64,000 nucleotides of DNA. Source: Naumannella halotolerans. GTDB lineage: Bacteria > Actinomycetota > Actinomycetes > Propionibacteriales > Propionibacteriaceae. Positions 36,275-45,559 of this stretch are shown here, piece after piece (the stretch's first letter is position 1; each line of letters starts with the position of its first letter). Under the pieces are notes generated by a model that was not told the origin of the DNA, ran no database searches, and was given only the letters and a program-made list of their open reading frames with translations. A program made the translations under genes and the position numbers. The stretch covers positions 62,001-126,000 of the forward strand of contig NZ_SOAW01000002.1 of the NCBI RefSeq assembly GCF_004364645.1, read 5' to 3'.

Positions 36275-37801
36275 TCAACGCAGCAACGAACGGACCGCCT
36301 GGATGGTGTCGGCCTCGGCAGCGGATTTGTCGTCGCGGTAGCGCAGGACGCGGGCGAAGCGCAGCGCCACGCCACCGGGATAGCGGGTGGATCGCTGGAC
36401 ACCGTCGAAGGCGATCTCCACCACCTGTTCGGGCCGCAGCTCCACCACCCAGTCCGCAGCATCCACCGGCCCGGTGGCCAGTTCGGTGAACCGCTCGGTC
36501 TGCCAGGCCAGCATCTGGTCGGTCATCCCCTTGAAGGTCTTGCCCAACATCACGAACTCACCGGTCTCGGCATCCCGCGCACCGAGGTGGATGTTCGACA
36601 ACCAGCCGCGGCGTCGACCACTGCCCCGTTCGACCCCGAGGACCACCAGGTCCAGGGTGTGCCGCGGTTTGACCTTCACCCATCCCGATCCACGGCGTCC
36701 GGCCTGGTACGGACTGCGCGGGTCCTTCACCACCACACCCTCGTGCCCGGCGGCCAGCACCTGATCGAAGAACTCCTGCGCGGAATCGACGTCATCGATC
36801 TCCACCCGCGCGGTGAGGTACTTCGGCGGCACCAGCTCGGCCAGCCGGGCCAATCGGTCGGTCAGCGGCAGGTCGATCAACGACTCGTCATCGACGGCCA
36901 GCAGATCGAAGAACGCCGGTGCCAGTGACTGCTCCACACCGAGCTCGACCTCCCCGCTGCTCGCCCGGGAGGCCGTCTCCTGGAACGGCCGCGGCCGGCC
37001 CTGGGCATCGCTGGCCAGCAGCTCGCCGTCGAGGACGAAGGAGGCGGCGGGAAATCGCCCGACGAGCTCGACCAGCCCGGGCAGTCGTTCGGTGATGTCA
37101 TCGAGACTGCGGCTGTACACGTGCACCTGATCAGCTGTCCGGTGCACCTGGATCCGGAAACCGTCCAATTTGCTGTCGACGATCACCGCCGAGGCGAACT
37201 TGTCCACCGCGGTGGTGAGGTCGGGCGCCGAGGAGGCCAGCATCGGCCGGACCGCCCGGCCGACCTGCAGATCGATCGCCTCCACCGCCTGTCGCCCGTC
37301 GGCCAGCGCCACCCATGTCGCCACGGCGCTGGACCCGCTCAGCATCGCCGCCCGCCGCAGAGCCGCCACCGGTACCTGCGATGCCGCGGCCGCAGCATCG
37401 AGCAGTGCCGCGTCGAGCGCACCCTGGCGTACCTCACCGGAGACCAGACCCCGCAGCAGACGTTGCTCCTCCTCGGTCGCCCGGCCGAACAGCTCGGCCA
37501 CCAACCGGGCCCGAACCGCCCGCGACCCGGGCCCGGCCAGGCCGGCCAGGTCCTGGAACCTCGCGTCGACCTCGGCCACCTGCAGACTCGCCTGCTCGGC
37601 CGGCTCGGGCAGCGAGCGCAGCGAACCCCAGCTGACCCCGGTCCGGCGCTGCCGCAGCTCACCTGCCAGATAGCGGGCGACGATCGGCAGCTCCCCGACC
37701 GGGGTACGGCTGAGCAGCTCGGCCAGCAGATCGCGTTTGGCATTGCGGGAACGGGTCGCCGCGACCGCGGCGGAGGTCTGTGCCACCTCGTGCAGCAACA
37801 T
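36275..37801 (-). CDS. ligB: ATP-dependent DNA ligase, LigB type
   Basis: The 508-residue protein has a DNA-binding N-terminal domain and a nucleotidyltransferase core with the adenylated Lys in SKLDGFRIQVHR (KxDG, around residue 213). Later ligase motifs are FVLDGELLA, EGVVVKDPRSPYQAG and SGWVKVKPRHTLDLVVLG, followed by an OB-fold. The length and layout match mycobacterial LigB (Rv3062). It seals nicks using ATP, as a non-essential partner of NAD-dependent LigA. Start ATG 37801 has GGAGGAGG upstream. Confidence 0.93.
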   Translation of the reverse strand: MLLHEVAQTSAAVAATRSRNAKRDLLAELLSRTPVGELPIVARYLAGELRQRRTGVSWGSLRSLPEPAEQASLQVAEVDARFQDLAGLAGPGSRAVRARLVAELFGRATEEEQRLLRGLVSGEVRQGALDAALLDAAAAASQVPVAALRRAAMLSGSSAVATWVALADGRQAVEAIDLQVGRAVRPMLASSAPDLTTAVDKFASAVIVDSKLDGFRIQVHRTADQVHVYSRSLDDITERLPGLVELVGRFPAASFVLDGELLASDAQGRPRPFQETASRASSGEVELGVEQSLAPAFFDLLAVDDESLIDLPLTDRLARLAELVPPKYLTARVEIDDVDSAQEFFDQVLAAGHEGVVVKDPRSPYQAGRRGSGWVKVKPRHTLDLVVLGVERGSGRRRGWLSNIHLGARDAETGEFVMLGKTFKGMTDQMLAWQTERFTELATGPVDAADWVVELRPEQVVEIAFDGVQRSTRYPGGVALRFARVLRYRDDKSAAEADTIQAVRSLLR

Positions 37802-37959
37802 CTCGCCACCTCCTCCAGGCAGTTGCGGAATCCGAACCCCTCGAGGGAAACGGGTCGAAGGGTACGGCTCGAAGGGTACGGGCCGGGTCCGTCAGCCCTC
37901 CGGCCCGGAGCCGCGCGCCTGCGGCACCTCGCCCGTCATCGCGACGCCCGTCTCCTTGG

Positions 37960-37975
37960 CTTAGCGAACGCTAAG
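37960..37975 (+). promoter_or_regulatory. Perfect 16-bp palindromic operator before the fad operon
   Basis: CTTAGCGAACGCTAAG is a perfect palindrome centred 50 bp before the fadA start, overlapping the likely core promoter. Its form (TTAGCG-NN-CGCTAA) is typical of TetR-family fatty-acid regulators. No such regulator gene is in the window. Around 37850-37885 there is also a short direct repeat of GGCTCGAAGGGTACGG type. Confidence 0.65.
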
Positions 37976-38016
37976 TGACAGACTGAGCGGCGTACATCGG
38001 CGTGCAAGGAGGAGAC

Positions 38017-39231
38017 ATGGCCGAAGAAGCCTTCATCTATGAGGCGATCCGCACCCCGAGAGGTCGCGGCAAAGCATCCGGTTCACTGCACGAGGTCAAG
38101 CCTGTGCACCTGGTCACCGGACTGATCGACGAACTGCGCAACCGCTTTCCCGAACTCGACGCCTCGACCATCGATGACCTCGTCCTCGGTGTGGTCACCC
38201 CGGTCGGCGACCAGGGCGGCGACATCTCACGGACCATCGCCCTGGCCGCCGGTCTGCCCGAGACAGTCGCCGGGGTCCAGCTCAACCGGTTCTGCGCCTC
38301 CGGCCTGGAGGCGGTGAACACCGCAGCGGAGAAGGTACGCGCCGGCTGGAACGACCTGGTGCTTGCCGGCGGTGTGGAGTCGATGTCGCGGGTGCCGATG
38401 GGCTCCGATGGTGGCGCCTGGGCCAACGACCCGGAGATCGCCATGCAACTCGGTTTCGTCCCCCAGGGCATCGGCGCCGATCTGATCGCCACCATCGAGG
38501 GCTGGAACCGTACCGATGTCGATTCCTGGGCAGTGGAGTCGCAGACCCGGGCGGCCAAGGCCTGGGCCAACGGCTGGTTCGACCGCTCGGTGGTGCCGGT
38601 ACGCGACCGCAACGGCGAGCTGATCCTGGACCGCGATGAGCACATCCGCCCGGACACGACCGTGGAGAGCCTGGCCGCGCTGAAGCCCTCCTTCGCCGGT
38701 ATCGGCGATCAGGGCGGTTTCGACGCCGTGGCCCTGATGAAGTACCACACCGTGGAGGAGATCGACCATGTGCACACCGCCGGCAACTCCTCCGGCATCG
38801 TCGACGGCGCCGCACTGGTCGCCATCGGCAACGAGGAGGCGGGCCGCCGCAATGGCATGACCCCTCGCGGCCGGATCATCTCCGCCGCGGTCACCGGTTC
38901 GGACCCGACGATCATGTTGACCGGTCCCGGCCCGGCGGCGAAGAAGGCACTGGCCAAGGCCGGGTTGAGCGCCGACCAGATCGATCTCTACGAGATCAAC
39001 GAGGCCTTCGCCTCGGTGGTCCTGCGGTTCATGAAGGATCTCGAGCTCGACCCGTCGAAGGTGAACGTCAACGGCGGCGCGATCGCCATGGGGCACCCGC
39101 TGGGCGCGACCGGGGCGATCATCCTCGGCACCGTGCTGGACGAACTGGAACGCCGCGACCTGCGGTACGGGCTGTGCGCGCTGTGCGTCGGTGGCGGAAT
39201 GGGCATTGCGACGATCGTGGAGAGGATCTGA
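38017..39231 (+). CDS. fadA: Acetyl-CoA C-acyltransferase (thiolase)
   Basis: The 404-residue thiolase has the active-site Cys in [12 protein letters not shown] (about residue 90), the His in [14 protein letters not shown] and the second Cys in ALCVGGGMG near the C-terminus. It cleaves 3-ketoacyl-CoA in beta-oxidation. ATG 38017 has AAGGAGGAG five bases upstream. Its stop is two bases from the start of the downstream multifunctional fadB-like gene, forming a fadAB operon controlled by the palindrome at 37960-37975. Confidence 0.93.
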   Translation: MAEEAFIYEAIRTPRGRGKASGSLHEVKPVHLVTGLIDELRNRFPELDASTIDDLVLGVVTPVGDQGGDISRTIALAAGLPETVAGVQLNRFCASGLEAVNTAAEKVRAGWNDLVLAGGVESMSRVPMGSDGGAWANDPEIAMQLGFVPQGIGADLIATIEGWNRTDVDSWAVESQTRAAKAWANGWFDRSVVPVRDRNGELILDRDEHIRPDTTVESLAALKPSFAGIGDQGGFDAVALMKYHTVEEIDHVHTAGNSSGIVDGAALVAIGNEEAGRRNGMTPRGRIISAAVTGSDPTIMLTGPGPAAKKALAKAGLSADQIDLYEINEAFASVVLRFMKDLELDPSKVNVNGGAIAMGHPLGATGAIILGTVLDELERRDLRYGLCALCVGGGMGIATIVERI

Positions 39232-39233
39232 TC

Positions 39234-41399
39234 ATGACAGGCAACGACAACGGATCCGCCGACCGTCCCGCCGTCCGGGTGGAGCTCGGTGAGGACCGGA
39301 TCGCCGAACTGATCCTGGACGATCCGGGCGCCTCGGCGAACACCATGAACGACCGCTACCGGACCGCCATGCACGCTGCGGTGAACCAACTGGCCAGTGT
39401 CGATGATCTTGCCGGAGTGATCATCACCAGCGCGAAGTCGACCTTCTTCGCCGGTGCGAACCTGAAGGAGCTGCACGATCCGGAGTCGGTCGATGCCCTC
39501 GATCTGCAACGGGTCGAGTCCCTGAAGGCCGATCTGCGGAAACTGGAGACCCTGGGCGTACCGGTGGTGGCGGTACTCGGCGGCGCCGCCCTCGGCGGCG
39601 GTCTGGAGATCGCACTGGCCGCCCACCGGCGGATCGCCGTGGACAACCCGCGGTCGGTCTTCGGACTGCCCGAGGTGACCTTGGGACTGCTGCCCGGTGG
39701 GGGTGGCGTGACCCGCGTGGTACGGATGCTCGGCATCCTCGACGCCTTGTTGAAGGTGCTCGGTGAGGGCAGGCGGTTCAAACCGGCCGAGGCACTGGAG
39801 GTCGGGCTGATCGACGAGCTCCAGCCCGATGCCGAGTCGGCGCTGGCCGCTGCCAGGCAGTGGATCGCCGACAACCCCGAGTCGGCCCAGCCCTGGGATC
39901 GGCCCGGGTACAAGCTGCCCGGTGGCACCCCGTCGAATCCGAAGTTCGCCGCCATCGCCCCCAGCCTGCCGGCGAATCTGGTGAAGCAGCTCAAGGGCGC
40001 ACCGATGCCGGCACCACGGGCGATCCTGGCCGCGGCCTACGAGGGTGCACAGGTCGACTTCGACACGGCCAGCCGGATCGAGTCGCGCTACCTGATCTCG
40101 TTGATCAAGGGACCGGTCTCGAAGAACATGGTGCAGGCCTTCTTCCTCGACCTGCAGACGATCAGCAAGGGCGGCAGCCGACCCGGTGACAGCGCCCCGC
40201 ACAAGATCAACTCTGCCGGTGTGCTCGGTGCCGGGATGATGGGCGCCGGGATCGCCTACTCACTGGCCCGCTCGGGAATCGAGGTCGTGCTGAAGGATGT
40301 CGACCTCGCGGCAGCGGAGAAGGGCAAGGCGTACTCGCAGAAGCTGCTGGACAAGCAGGTCGGCCGGGGCAAGCTGACCCAGCAGCAGGCCGATCAGGTG
40401 CTGGCCAGGATCACACCGAGTGCCGAGGCAGCGGATCTGGCCGGGGTGGACGCACTGATCGAGGCGGTCTTCGAGGACCAGGCGTTGAAGCACCAGGTCT
40501 TCGCCGAGGCCCTGGCTCATGTCCGGACCGACACCTTGTTGTGTTCCAACACCTCCACCCTGCCGATCACCGGCCTGGCTGCCGGGGTCGACCGTCCGGC
40601 CGACTTCGTCGGTCTGCACTTCTTCTCCCCGGTGGACAAGATGCCGCTGGTGGAGATCATCCGCGGCGAACAGACCTCCGACGAAACGGTGGCCCGGGCC
40701 TACGACCTGACCCTGCAGATCCGGAAGACCCCGATCGTGGTCAACGACTCCCGTGGCTTCTACACCTCACGGGTGATCAGCACCATGGTCAACGAGGGGT
40801 TGGCGATGCTGGCCGAGGGAGTGCATCCGGTCTCGATCGAGTGCGCCGCCACCCAGGCCGGTTACCCGGTGGGGCCATTGCAGTTGACCGATGAGTTGAA
40901 CATGGAGTTGTTGCAGCGGATCCGTACCGCCTACACCGATTCCGGCGCCGAGCAGACCTCGGTGGAGACGGCATCGGGACGGGTGCTGGAGACCATGATC
41001 AACGCGGGTCGGCCGTCCCGGAAGGCCGGCGCCGGTTTCTACTCCTACGACGAGGCGGGCAAGCGCGGCAAGCTGTGGCCCGGCCTGTGGGACACCTTCG
41101 GGGTGGCCGAACAGCAGCCACCGTTCGCCGATCTGCAGGACCGGTTCCTGTTCACCGAGGCGCTGGAGACCCAGCGTTGTTTCGACGAGGGTGTGCTGAC
41201 CTCGACGACCGACGCCAACATCGGTTCGATCATGGGTATCGGTTACCCGGCCTGGACCGGCGGCACCGCGCAGTTCGTGGCCAACTACCCCGGTGGACGA
41301 GACGCGTTCCTGGCCCGTGCCGGTGAGCTCGCTGAGGCCTACGGTGATCATTTCCGGCCGCCGAGCTCGCTCACCGAAAGGGTCGCTGCCACGGTCTGA
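39234..41399 (+). CDS. fadB: 3-hydroxyacyl-CoA dehydrogenase/enoyl-CoA hydratase fusion
   Basis: The 721-residue multifunctional enzyme has an N-terminal crotonase domain (FFAGANLKELHDPE, then GGAALGGGLEIALAAHRR, LPEVTLGLLPGGGG with the catalytic Glu). It is followed by an NAD-binding 3-hydroxyacyl-CoA dehydrogenase domain (AGVLGAGMMGAGIAYSLA, SNTSTLPIT, GLHFFSPVDKMPLVEII) and a C-terminal helical domain (GRPSRKAGAGFYSYD). It performs the hydration and oxidation steps before thiolase. ATG 39234 follows the fadA stop by two bases. A strong hairpin terminator ends the operon. Confidence 0.95.
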   Translation: MTGNDNGSADRPAVRVELGEDRIAELILDDPGASANTMNDRYRTAMHAAVNQLASVDDLAGVIITSAKSTFFAGANLKELHDPESVDALDLQRVESLKADLRKLETLGVPVVAVLGGAALGGGLEIALAAHRRIAVDNPRSVFGLPEVTLGLLPGGGGVTRVVRMLGILDALLKVLGEGRRFKPAEALEVGLIDELQPDAESALAAARQWIADNPESAQPWDRPGYKLPGGTPSNPKFAAIAPSLPANLVKQLKGAPMPAPRAILAAAYEGAQVDFDTASRIESRYLISLIKGPVSKNMVQAFFLDLQTISKGGSRPGDSAPHKINSAGVLGAGMMGAGIAYSLARSGIEVVLKDVDLAAAEKGKAYSQKLLDKQVGRGKLTQQQADQVLARITPSAEAADLAGVDALIEAVFEDQALKHQVFAEALAHVRTDTLLCSNTSTLPITGLAAGVDRPADFVGLHFFSPVDKMPLVEIIRGEQTSDETVARAYDLTLQIRKTPIVVNDSRGFYTSRVISTMVNEGLAMLAEGVHPVSIECAATQAGYPVGPLQLTDELNMELLQRIRTAYTDSGAEQTSVETASGRVLETMINAGRPSRKAGAGFYSYDEAGKRGKLWPGLWDTFGVAEQQPPFADLQDRFLFTEALETQRCFDEGVLTSTTDANIGSIMGIGYPAWTGGTAQFVANYPGGRDAFLARAGELAEAYGDHFRPPSSLTERVAATV

Positions 41400-41460
41400 C
41401 GAGAGCCCTGCGCGACCCCCGGCGACATCACGGGTGACCGGCCGTACCGGCCGCTGGAAT

Positions 41461-41491
41461 CGACCGGCCGTCCCCTCGGGGCGGCCGGTCG
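41461..41491 (+). terminator. Strong hairpin terminator after fadB
   Basis: CGACCGGCCG (41461-41470) pairs with CGGCCGGTCG (41482-41491), with an inner CCCC/GGGG extension leaving only a three-base loop. It lies about 60 bp after the fadB stop. Confidence 0.75.
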
Positions 41492-41588
41492 AACGCTGCG
41501 GTTAGGCTGGGCCCGCACCCATGCAGGCCAGACCATGCAGGCCCAGATGATGCAGGCCGACCGAGTTGCCCCGACCGAAGGTGGACCG

Positions 41589-42653
41589 ATGGCACTTCCT
41601 CTGATCGGAGTCGGCGCACTGGCGCTGGGAGCCGCGGCGCTGGGCGGGTACGCCTGGCGCAACACCGGTTATGCCGACCGCGATGCCGCCAAGGTGCGCG
41701 CAGCCGGGTTCAGCACCGAACAGGTGACGGTGGCAGACGGGGTCGGGATCAGTTTCTCGCGCGGGCCGCAGAACGGCCCGCCGCTGTTGCTCCTGCACGC
41801 CCAGTCGGCCGACGCCCATTCCTACGACCGGGTGCTGCCGGCACTGGCCCGGGAGTTCACCGTCTACGTCCCCGACCTCCCCGGTCACGGGGCCTCCGAC
41901 CGTACCCCGGGCCGATACGACATCGGGTTCCTGACCGAGCTGGTGGTCGATTTCTGCAACACCGTGATCGGCCGGCCGGTGCTGATCTCCGGCCACTCCT
42001 CGGGAGGCCTGATCGCGGCAGCGGTCGGGGCCGCGATCCCGGCCCAGGTCCGTGGGTTGCTGCTGGAGGATCCGCCGTTCTTCTCCACCGAGGCCGAGCG
42101 GATGCCACAGCAGTTCAACTACGTCGATCTGGCAACTCCGGCACACCGTTTCCTGCAGCAGGACGCGGAAACCGACTTCGTCAGTTGGTACATCGAACAC
42201 AATGCCTGGATCGGTTACCTCGGCAAGGGCGCTCCGAAGATCATCGAGCAGGCCCAGCGGTACCGCCGTCGTCATCCCGATCGGCGGCTGAACCTGTGGT
42301 TCCTGCCGCCTTCGGTCAACCAGACCTTCGCCGCCATGCACCTGTTCGATCCGCGATTCGCCGATGCCTTCCACGAGCTGACCTGGCAGGCCGGTTTCGA
42401 CCAGGCGGCCACCTTGGGCTCGTTGTCGATGCCCGCCACTTTGGTGCATGCGAACTGGCGGGTCACCGGTGACGGGATCCTCGAGGGCGCGATGACCGAC
42501 GACGACGCCTCCCGTGCCTGCGGACTGATGGGCGACTGCCGCTTGGCCCGGGTGGACACCGGGCACGGTTTCCATTTCGAGGCCCCGGAGCGTTTCGTGC
42601 ATCTGCTGCGGCGGGTGGCCGATCGGGCCGCGACTTCGGTCGCCACCACCTGA
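41589..42653 (+). CDS. Alpha/beta hydrolase with N-terminal membrane helix
   Basis: The 354-residue protein starts with a hydrophobic helix (LPLIGVGALALGAAALGGYAW, a likely membrane anchor) and continues as an alpha/beta hydrolase: LLLLHAQSADAHSYDRVLPA, DLPGHGASDRTPG, the nucleophile elbow ISGHSSGGL, and a C-terminal DTGHGFHFEAPE with the catalytic His. Substrate is unknown. ATG 41589 has GAAGGTGG upstream. Just before it, CATGCAGGCC-type units recur three times (41519-41556). Confidence 0.83.
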   Translation: MALPLIGVGALALGAAALGGYAWRNTGYADRDAAKVRAAGFSTEQVTVADGVGISFSRGPQNGPPLLLLHAQSADAHSYDRVLPALAREFTVYVPDLPGHGASDRTPGRYDIGFLTELVVDFCNTVIGRPVLISGHSSGGLIAAAVGAAIPAQVRGLLLEDPPFFSTEAERMPQQFNYVDLATPAHRFLQQDAETDFVSWYIEHNAWIGYLGKGAPKIIEQAQRYRRRHPDRRLNLWFLPPSVNQTFAAMHLFDPRFADAFHELTWQAGFDQAATLGSLSMPATLVHANWRVTGDGILEGAMTDDDASRACGLMGDCRLARVDTGHGFHFEAPERFVHLLRRVADRAATSVATT

Positions 42654-42718
42654 CCGATCGCACAGGCAGAACCGATCAGATACACATCCCCGGCCCATCC
42701 TCGGGGCCGGATTTCAAC

Positions 42719-42900
42719 GATTGCGTCACGGAAATACTGCCGGTTTCTAAGGATTTCGTTCAGGAGTCGGGAATCTGGCCGATTCCACTTGCCTGTGACC
42801 CTTCCGCGCAGGAAACTTCCTAGCGAGTAGGAGCCAGCTGCTGGGGGGCGTGCTGGCCGACTCGAACAACGGCGAGCGGGTTCACCGCTCGCCGTTGTGC
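42719..42900 (+). ncRNA. Possible small RNA ending in a strong hairpin
   Basis: This stretch has no credible open frame and is less GC-rich than its surroundings. It contains a possible promoter (TTGCGT, 17 bp, TTTCTA-like, 42721-42750) and several short hairpins such as CAGGAAACTTCCTAG, and it ends at a perfect 14-bp stem. The 313-bp gap 42654-42966 otherwise holds only the repeat at 42899. A long leader or plain spacer is equally possible. Confidence 0.25.
42866..42898 (+). terminator. Perfect 14-bp stem hairpin
   Basis: ACAACGGCGAGCGG (42866-42879) pairs with CCGCTCGCCGTTGT (42885-42898) around a five-base loop. It lies about 210 bp after the alpha/beta hydrolase stop, which suggests that something between them is transcribed. 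Confidence 0.65.
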
Positions 42901-42977
42901 TGTCCGCAGCACCTCAGTCAGGTACGCGCTGTCCGCAGCAGCTCAGGTACGTGCCGTCCGCAACACTCAGGTACCGC
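42899..42977. repeat. Tandem repeat, 25-29-bp unit, three copies
   Basis: Units GCTGTCCGCAGCA-CTCAGGTACG begin at 42899, 42928 and 42953. The third runs into the 3' end of the oxidoreductase-methyltransferase gene, encoding part of its final residues, which suggests the array expanded into the coding end. Confidence 0.65.
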
Positions 42978-44580
42978 TGCTCGTTCCCGCCCGGCGGCTG
43001 AACTCCACGATGCCGTCGCAGTGTTCGATCTCGGTGCCGTCGGGACGGGTCACGGTCCGCGGGATCACCTGCTTGCGAATGCTCCACGCTTCATCCGGCA
43101 GGTCGAGGGCGGTGACTTCGGCATCGACCGTCGGCAGGTCCAGGTGGTGGCGATGGTGCTCCCCGGGCTGGTGGGAGATGACCAGCAGCCGGCCGCCCGG
43201 GGCGACCCAGCCTACGGCACGGCGCAGGATCTCGGTGCGCGGCAGATCCACCGGTGAGTGCAGGAAGCTCGCCGTCACCAGATCGAACTGCCGTCCCGGA
43301 TCGAAGGTGCGCAGGTCGACCGCGGAGAAGGCGGTCCGGTCCGCGACACCTGCGGCCGCGGCGGCCTTCCGGGCGCGGTCGACGGCGATCGTGGAGATGT
43401 CCACCCCGGTCGCCTGCCAGCCCTTGCCGGCAAGCCAGATCACATCCGCCCCCTCACCGCATCCCAGGTCCAGCGAGCTGTCGGGAGCAAGGTCGCCGGC
43501 CTCAGCGACGAGCGCGGCGTTGGGGTTGCCTGACCAGGACTGTGCGCTCGCCCCGTAACGGTTCTCCCAGAACCGGTCCGGTTGCTGGGCGTCGTCGAAG
43601 TCCTCCTCGGCCAGGAAATGGTTGACCCCTGCGCCGGTCGTGGCTGCCGCACCCAGCGACATCGGCACATTGCCCGTCGGCACGGTCAGGTTGCCGGTGG
43701 CGAAGATCCGCGGGTTGCTGGTGTGGCCCATCGGATCGACCTCGAGGAACTCACCGAACGGGGACTGTGCGCGGCGCAGCCCGAGACCGTCGAGATAGGC
43801 GGCCTGTTCCCGCAGCTCGGCTCCGGTGAAGATCGCCTCCACCGGTACCCGGGCACCGGTGGACAGCTCGACCTCGGACAGGTCCCCGCCTTCGCCGTGC
43901 AGCGCCACCACCGGTTCGGTGACGATCTTGACCTCGCGTGCCTGCAACCGCTGCCGCAGTTCGGCGGTCAGTTCGACCGGTGCCCCGGCGCTGCCGGTCC
44001 CGTCGTCGAAGCCACCGAAGAAGGCGGTCACGTCGGCACTGAGCTGACGCACCAGCGGCACCTGGTGCGGGGCCAGCGGTGAGGTGAACACCACCCCGAG
44101 AGCACGATCGCGTACCTCCCAGCCATGGCAGTACGGGCAGTGCAGCACCGATCTGCCCCAGCGCTGGGACAGACCGGGTACGTCGGGCAGCTGGTCGCTC
44201 ACCCCGCTGGCAGCCACCAGCGCCCGGGCGGTGATCCGGTCCCCCTCGGCGGTGTGGACGGTCACCGTGCGGTCGTCGGTGGCGACCGCGGTCACCTGCG
44301 CCCGCCGTACCTCGACGTCGTAGGCGCGCAGCTCCTCGATCCCGGTGGCCAGCAGATCCTCGGGCGCCTTCCCGTCACTGCCCAGCACCGCCTGCATGTG
44401 CGCGGCGAAGCGGTTGCGGGGACGACCTGCGTCGAGCACCAGGGTCCGGCGGCGGGATCGGCCGAGCATCAGAGCCGCACTGAGACCGGCGACGCCGCCG
44501 CCGACCACGATCACGTCGTGATCGGTCTCGGTCGCGCAGCAGCCAGCACTGGTGGAGTCATGGTGGTGTTCGTCGGACAT
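42967..44580 (-). CDS. Fusion of thioredoxin-reductase-like FAD oxidoreductase and SAM methyltransferase
   Basis: The 537-residue protein has two enzymes. Residues about 15-330 form a thioredoxin-reductase-like flavoprotein: FAD site VIVVGGGVAGLSAALMLGRS, redox CPYC in VLHCPYCHGWEVRD, and the C-terminal FATGNLTVPTGNVPMSLGAA. Residues about 340-537 form a class I methyltransferase with motif I SLDLGCGEGADVIWLAGKGW and WVAPGGRLLVISHQPG. ATG 44580 (MSDEHHHDS) starts just before the FAD site. Such fusions are known in actinobacteria but their substrate is not. A TTGCTG-AAA-CAGCAA dyad lies upstream. Confidence 0.85.
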   Translation of the reverse strand: MSDEHHHDSTSAGCCATETDHDVIVVGGGVAGLSAALMLGRSRRRTLVLDAGRPRNRFAAHMQAVLGSDGKAPEDLLATGIEELRAYDVEVRRAQVTAVATDDRTVTVHTAEGDRITARALVAASGVSDQLPDVPGLSQRWGRSVLHCPYCHGWEVRDRALGVVFTSPLAPHQVPLVRQLSADVTAFFGGFDDGTGSAGAPVELTAELRQRLQAREVKIVTEPVVALHGEGGDLSEVELSTGARVPVEAIFTGAELREQAAYLDGLGLRRAQSPFGEFLEVDPMGHTSNPRIFATGNLTVPTGNVPMSLGAAATTGAGVNHFLAEEDFDDAQQPDRFWENRYGASAQSWSGNPNAALVAEAGDLAPDSSLDLGCGEGADVIWLAGKGWQATGVDISTIAVDRARKAAAAAGVADRTAFSAVDLRTFDPGRQFDLVTASFLHSPVDLPRTEILRRAVGWVAPGGRLLVISHQPGEHHRHHLDLPTVDAEVTALDLPDEAWSIRKQVIPRTVTRPDGTEIEHCDGIVEFSRRAGTSSGT

Positions 44581-44621
44581 GGGACAAGGATCAGCCCGGC
44601 CGGCGAGCATTGCAACGCCTC

Positions 44622-44636
44622 TTGCTGAAACAGCAA
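44622..44636. promoter_or_regulatory. Perfect operator-like dyad
   Basis: TTGCTG-AAA-CAGCAA is a perfect inverted repeat, 41 bp upstream of the oxidoreductase-methyltransferase start and between that gene and the sirtuin gene's 3' end. No adjacent regulator gene is present. Confidence 0.45.
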
Positions 44637-44684
44637 TCAGCTCTCGGGCGGATCTTCGCTCGACTGAACCCCGAGGCCCGGCGG

Positions 44685-45485
44685 TCAGTCCCGGTCGTCG
44701 TCGTCCAGCAGGGCGGCCATCGCCGGCAGCCCGACCGCCGCGGTGGTACGCCAGACCTGATCGGCATGATCGGAGAAAGGGGTCTCGTCCGGATTGAGCT
44801 CGATCGTCGGAACGCCGGAAGTCTTGGCCAACAAGGGGATGCCGGCGGCCGGCTGGACCAGTCCGGAGGTGCCGACCACCAACAGCAGGTCGACCCCGAC
44901 CGCCAAGGCCTGGGCCCGTTCGAAGGCCTCGGCGGGAAGCATCTCGCCGAACCAGACGATGCCCGGTCGGACCGGCCCGAAACACACCTGGCAGTGCGGC
45001 GGTTCCAGCCGCTCGACCTGTTCGGTCGGGATCTCCACGGTCCCGTGGTACGGCCGCCCGCAGTCGAAACAGCGAAGGTCGAACAGGGTCCCGTGCAGAT
45101 GCGCGACATCGATGCTGCCGGCCCGTTCGTGCAGGTCGTCGACATTCTGGGTGGCGATCCCGACCGGGACCCGTCGGCCCCAGCGCGCCAGCGCCAGGTG
45201 GCCGGCATTCGGTGCCACCTCCTGCATCAACCGCAGCCGCCAGGCGTACCAGGCCCAGACCAGGTCGGGTTGTTCGGCGAAGGCTTCGGGAGTGGCCAGG
45301 GTCATCGGGTCATAGCGTGCCCACAGACCCGTCTGTGCATCGCGGAAGGTGGGTACGCCGCTCTCGGCGCTCATCCCTGCACCGGTCAGCACACCGACCG
45401 TGGAGGCCGAGCGGACCAGCTCCGCGATCGGTTCGGGCACCTCGATCGGCTCGGGCAGATCGGTCGTCGCCGGCTCAGAACTCAC
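44685..45485 (-). CDS. Sir2-family NAD-dependent protein deacylase
   Basis: The 266-residue sirtuin has GVLTGAGMSAESGVPTFRDAQTG for NAD binding, the TQNVDDLHERAG motif, and the catalytic His in LHGTLFDLRC. It also has two zinc-binding Cys pairs (CFDCG and CQVCFG), VWFGEMLP, and VGTSGLVQPAAGIP. It removes acyl groups from protein lysines at the expense of NAD. The start is GTG 45485. It is divergent from the M4 protease gene with only 74 bp between starts. Confidence 0.92.
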   Translation of the reverse strand: MSSEPATTDLPEPIEVPEPIAELVRSASTVGVLTGAGMSAESGVPTFRDAQTGLWARYDPMTLATPEAFAEQPDLVWAWYAWRLRLMQEVAPNAGHLALARWGRRVPVGIATQNVDDLHERAGSIDVAHLHGTLFDLRCFDCGRPYHGTVEIPTEQVERLEPPHCQVCFGPVRPGIVWFGEMLPAEAFERAQALAVGVDLLLVVGTSGLVQPAAGIPLLAKTSGVPTIELNPDETPFSDHADQVWRTTAAVGLPAMAALLDDDDRD

Positions 45486-45559
45486 ATCGCAACGCTACGC
45501 CACACCGCGCCCGCGGTCCCCATCGTGGGGTTGTCGGAGCCCACGCGCAGAATAGGGAC

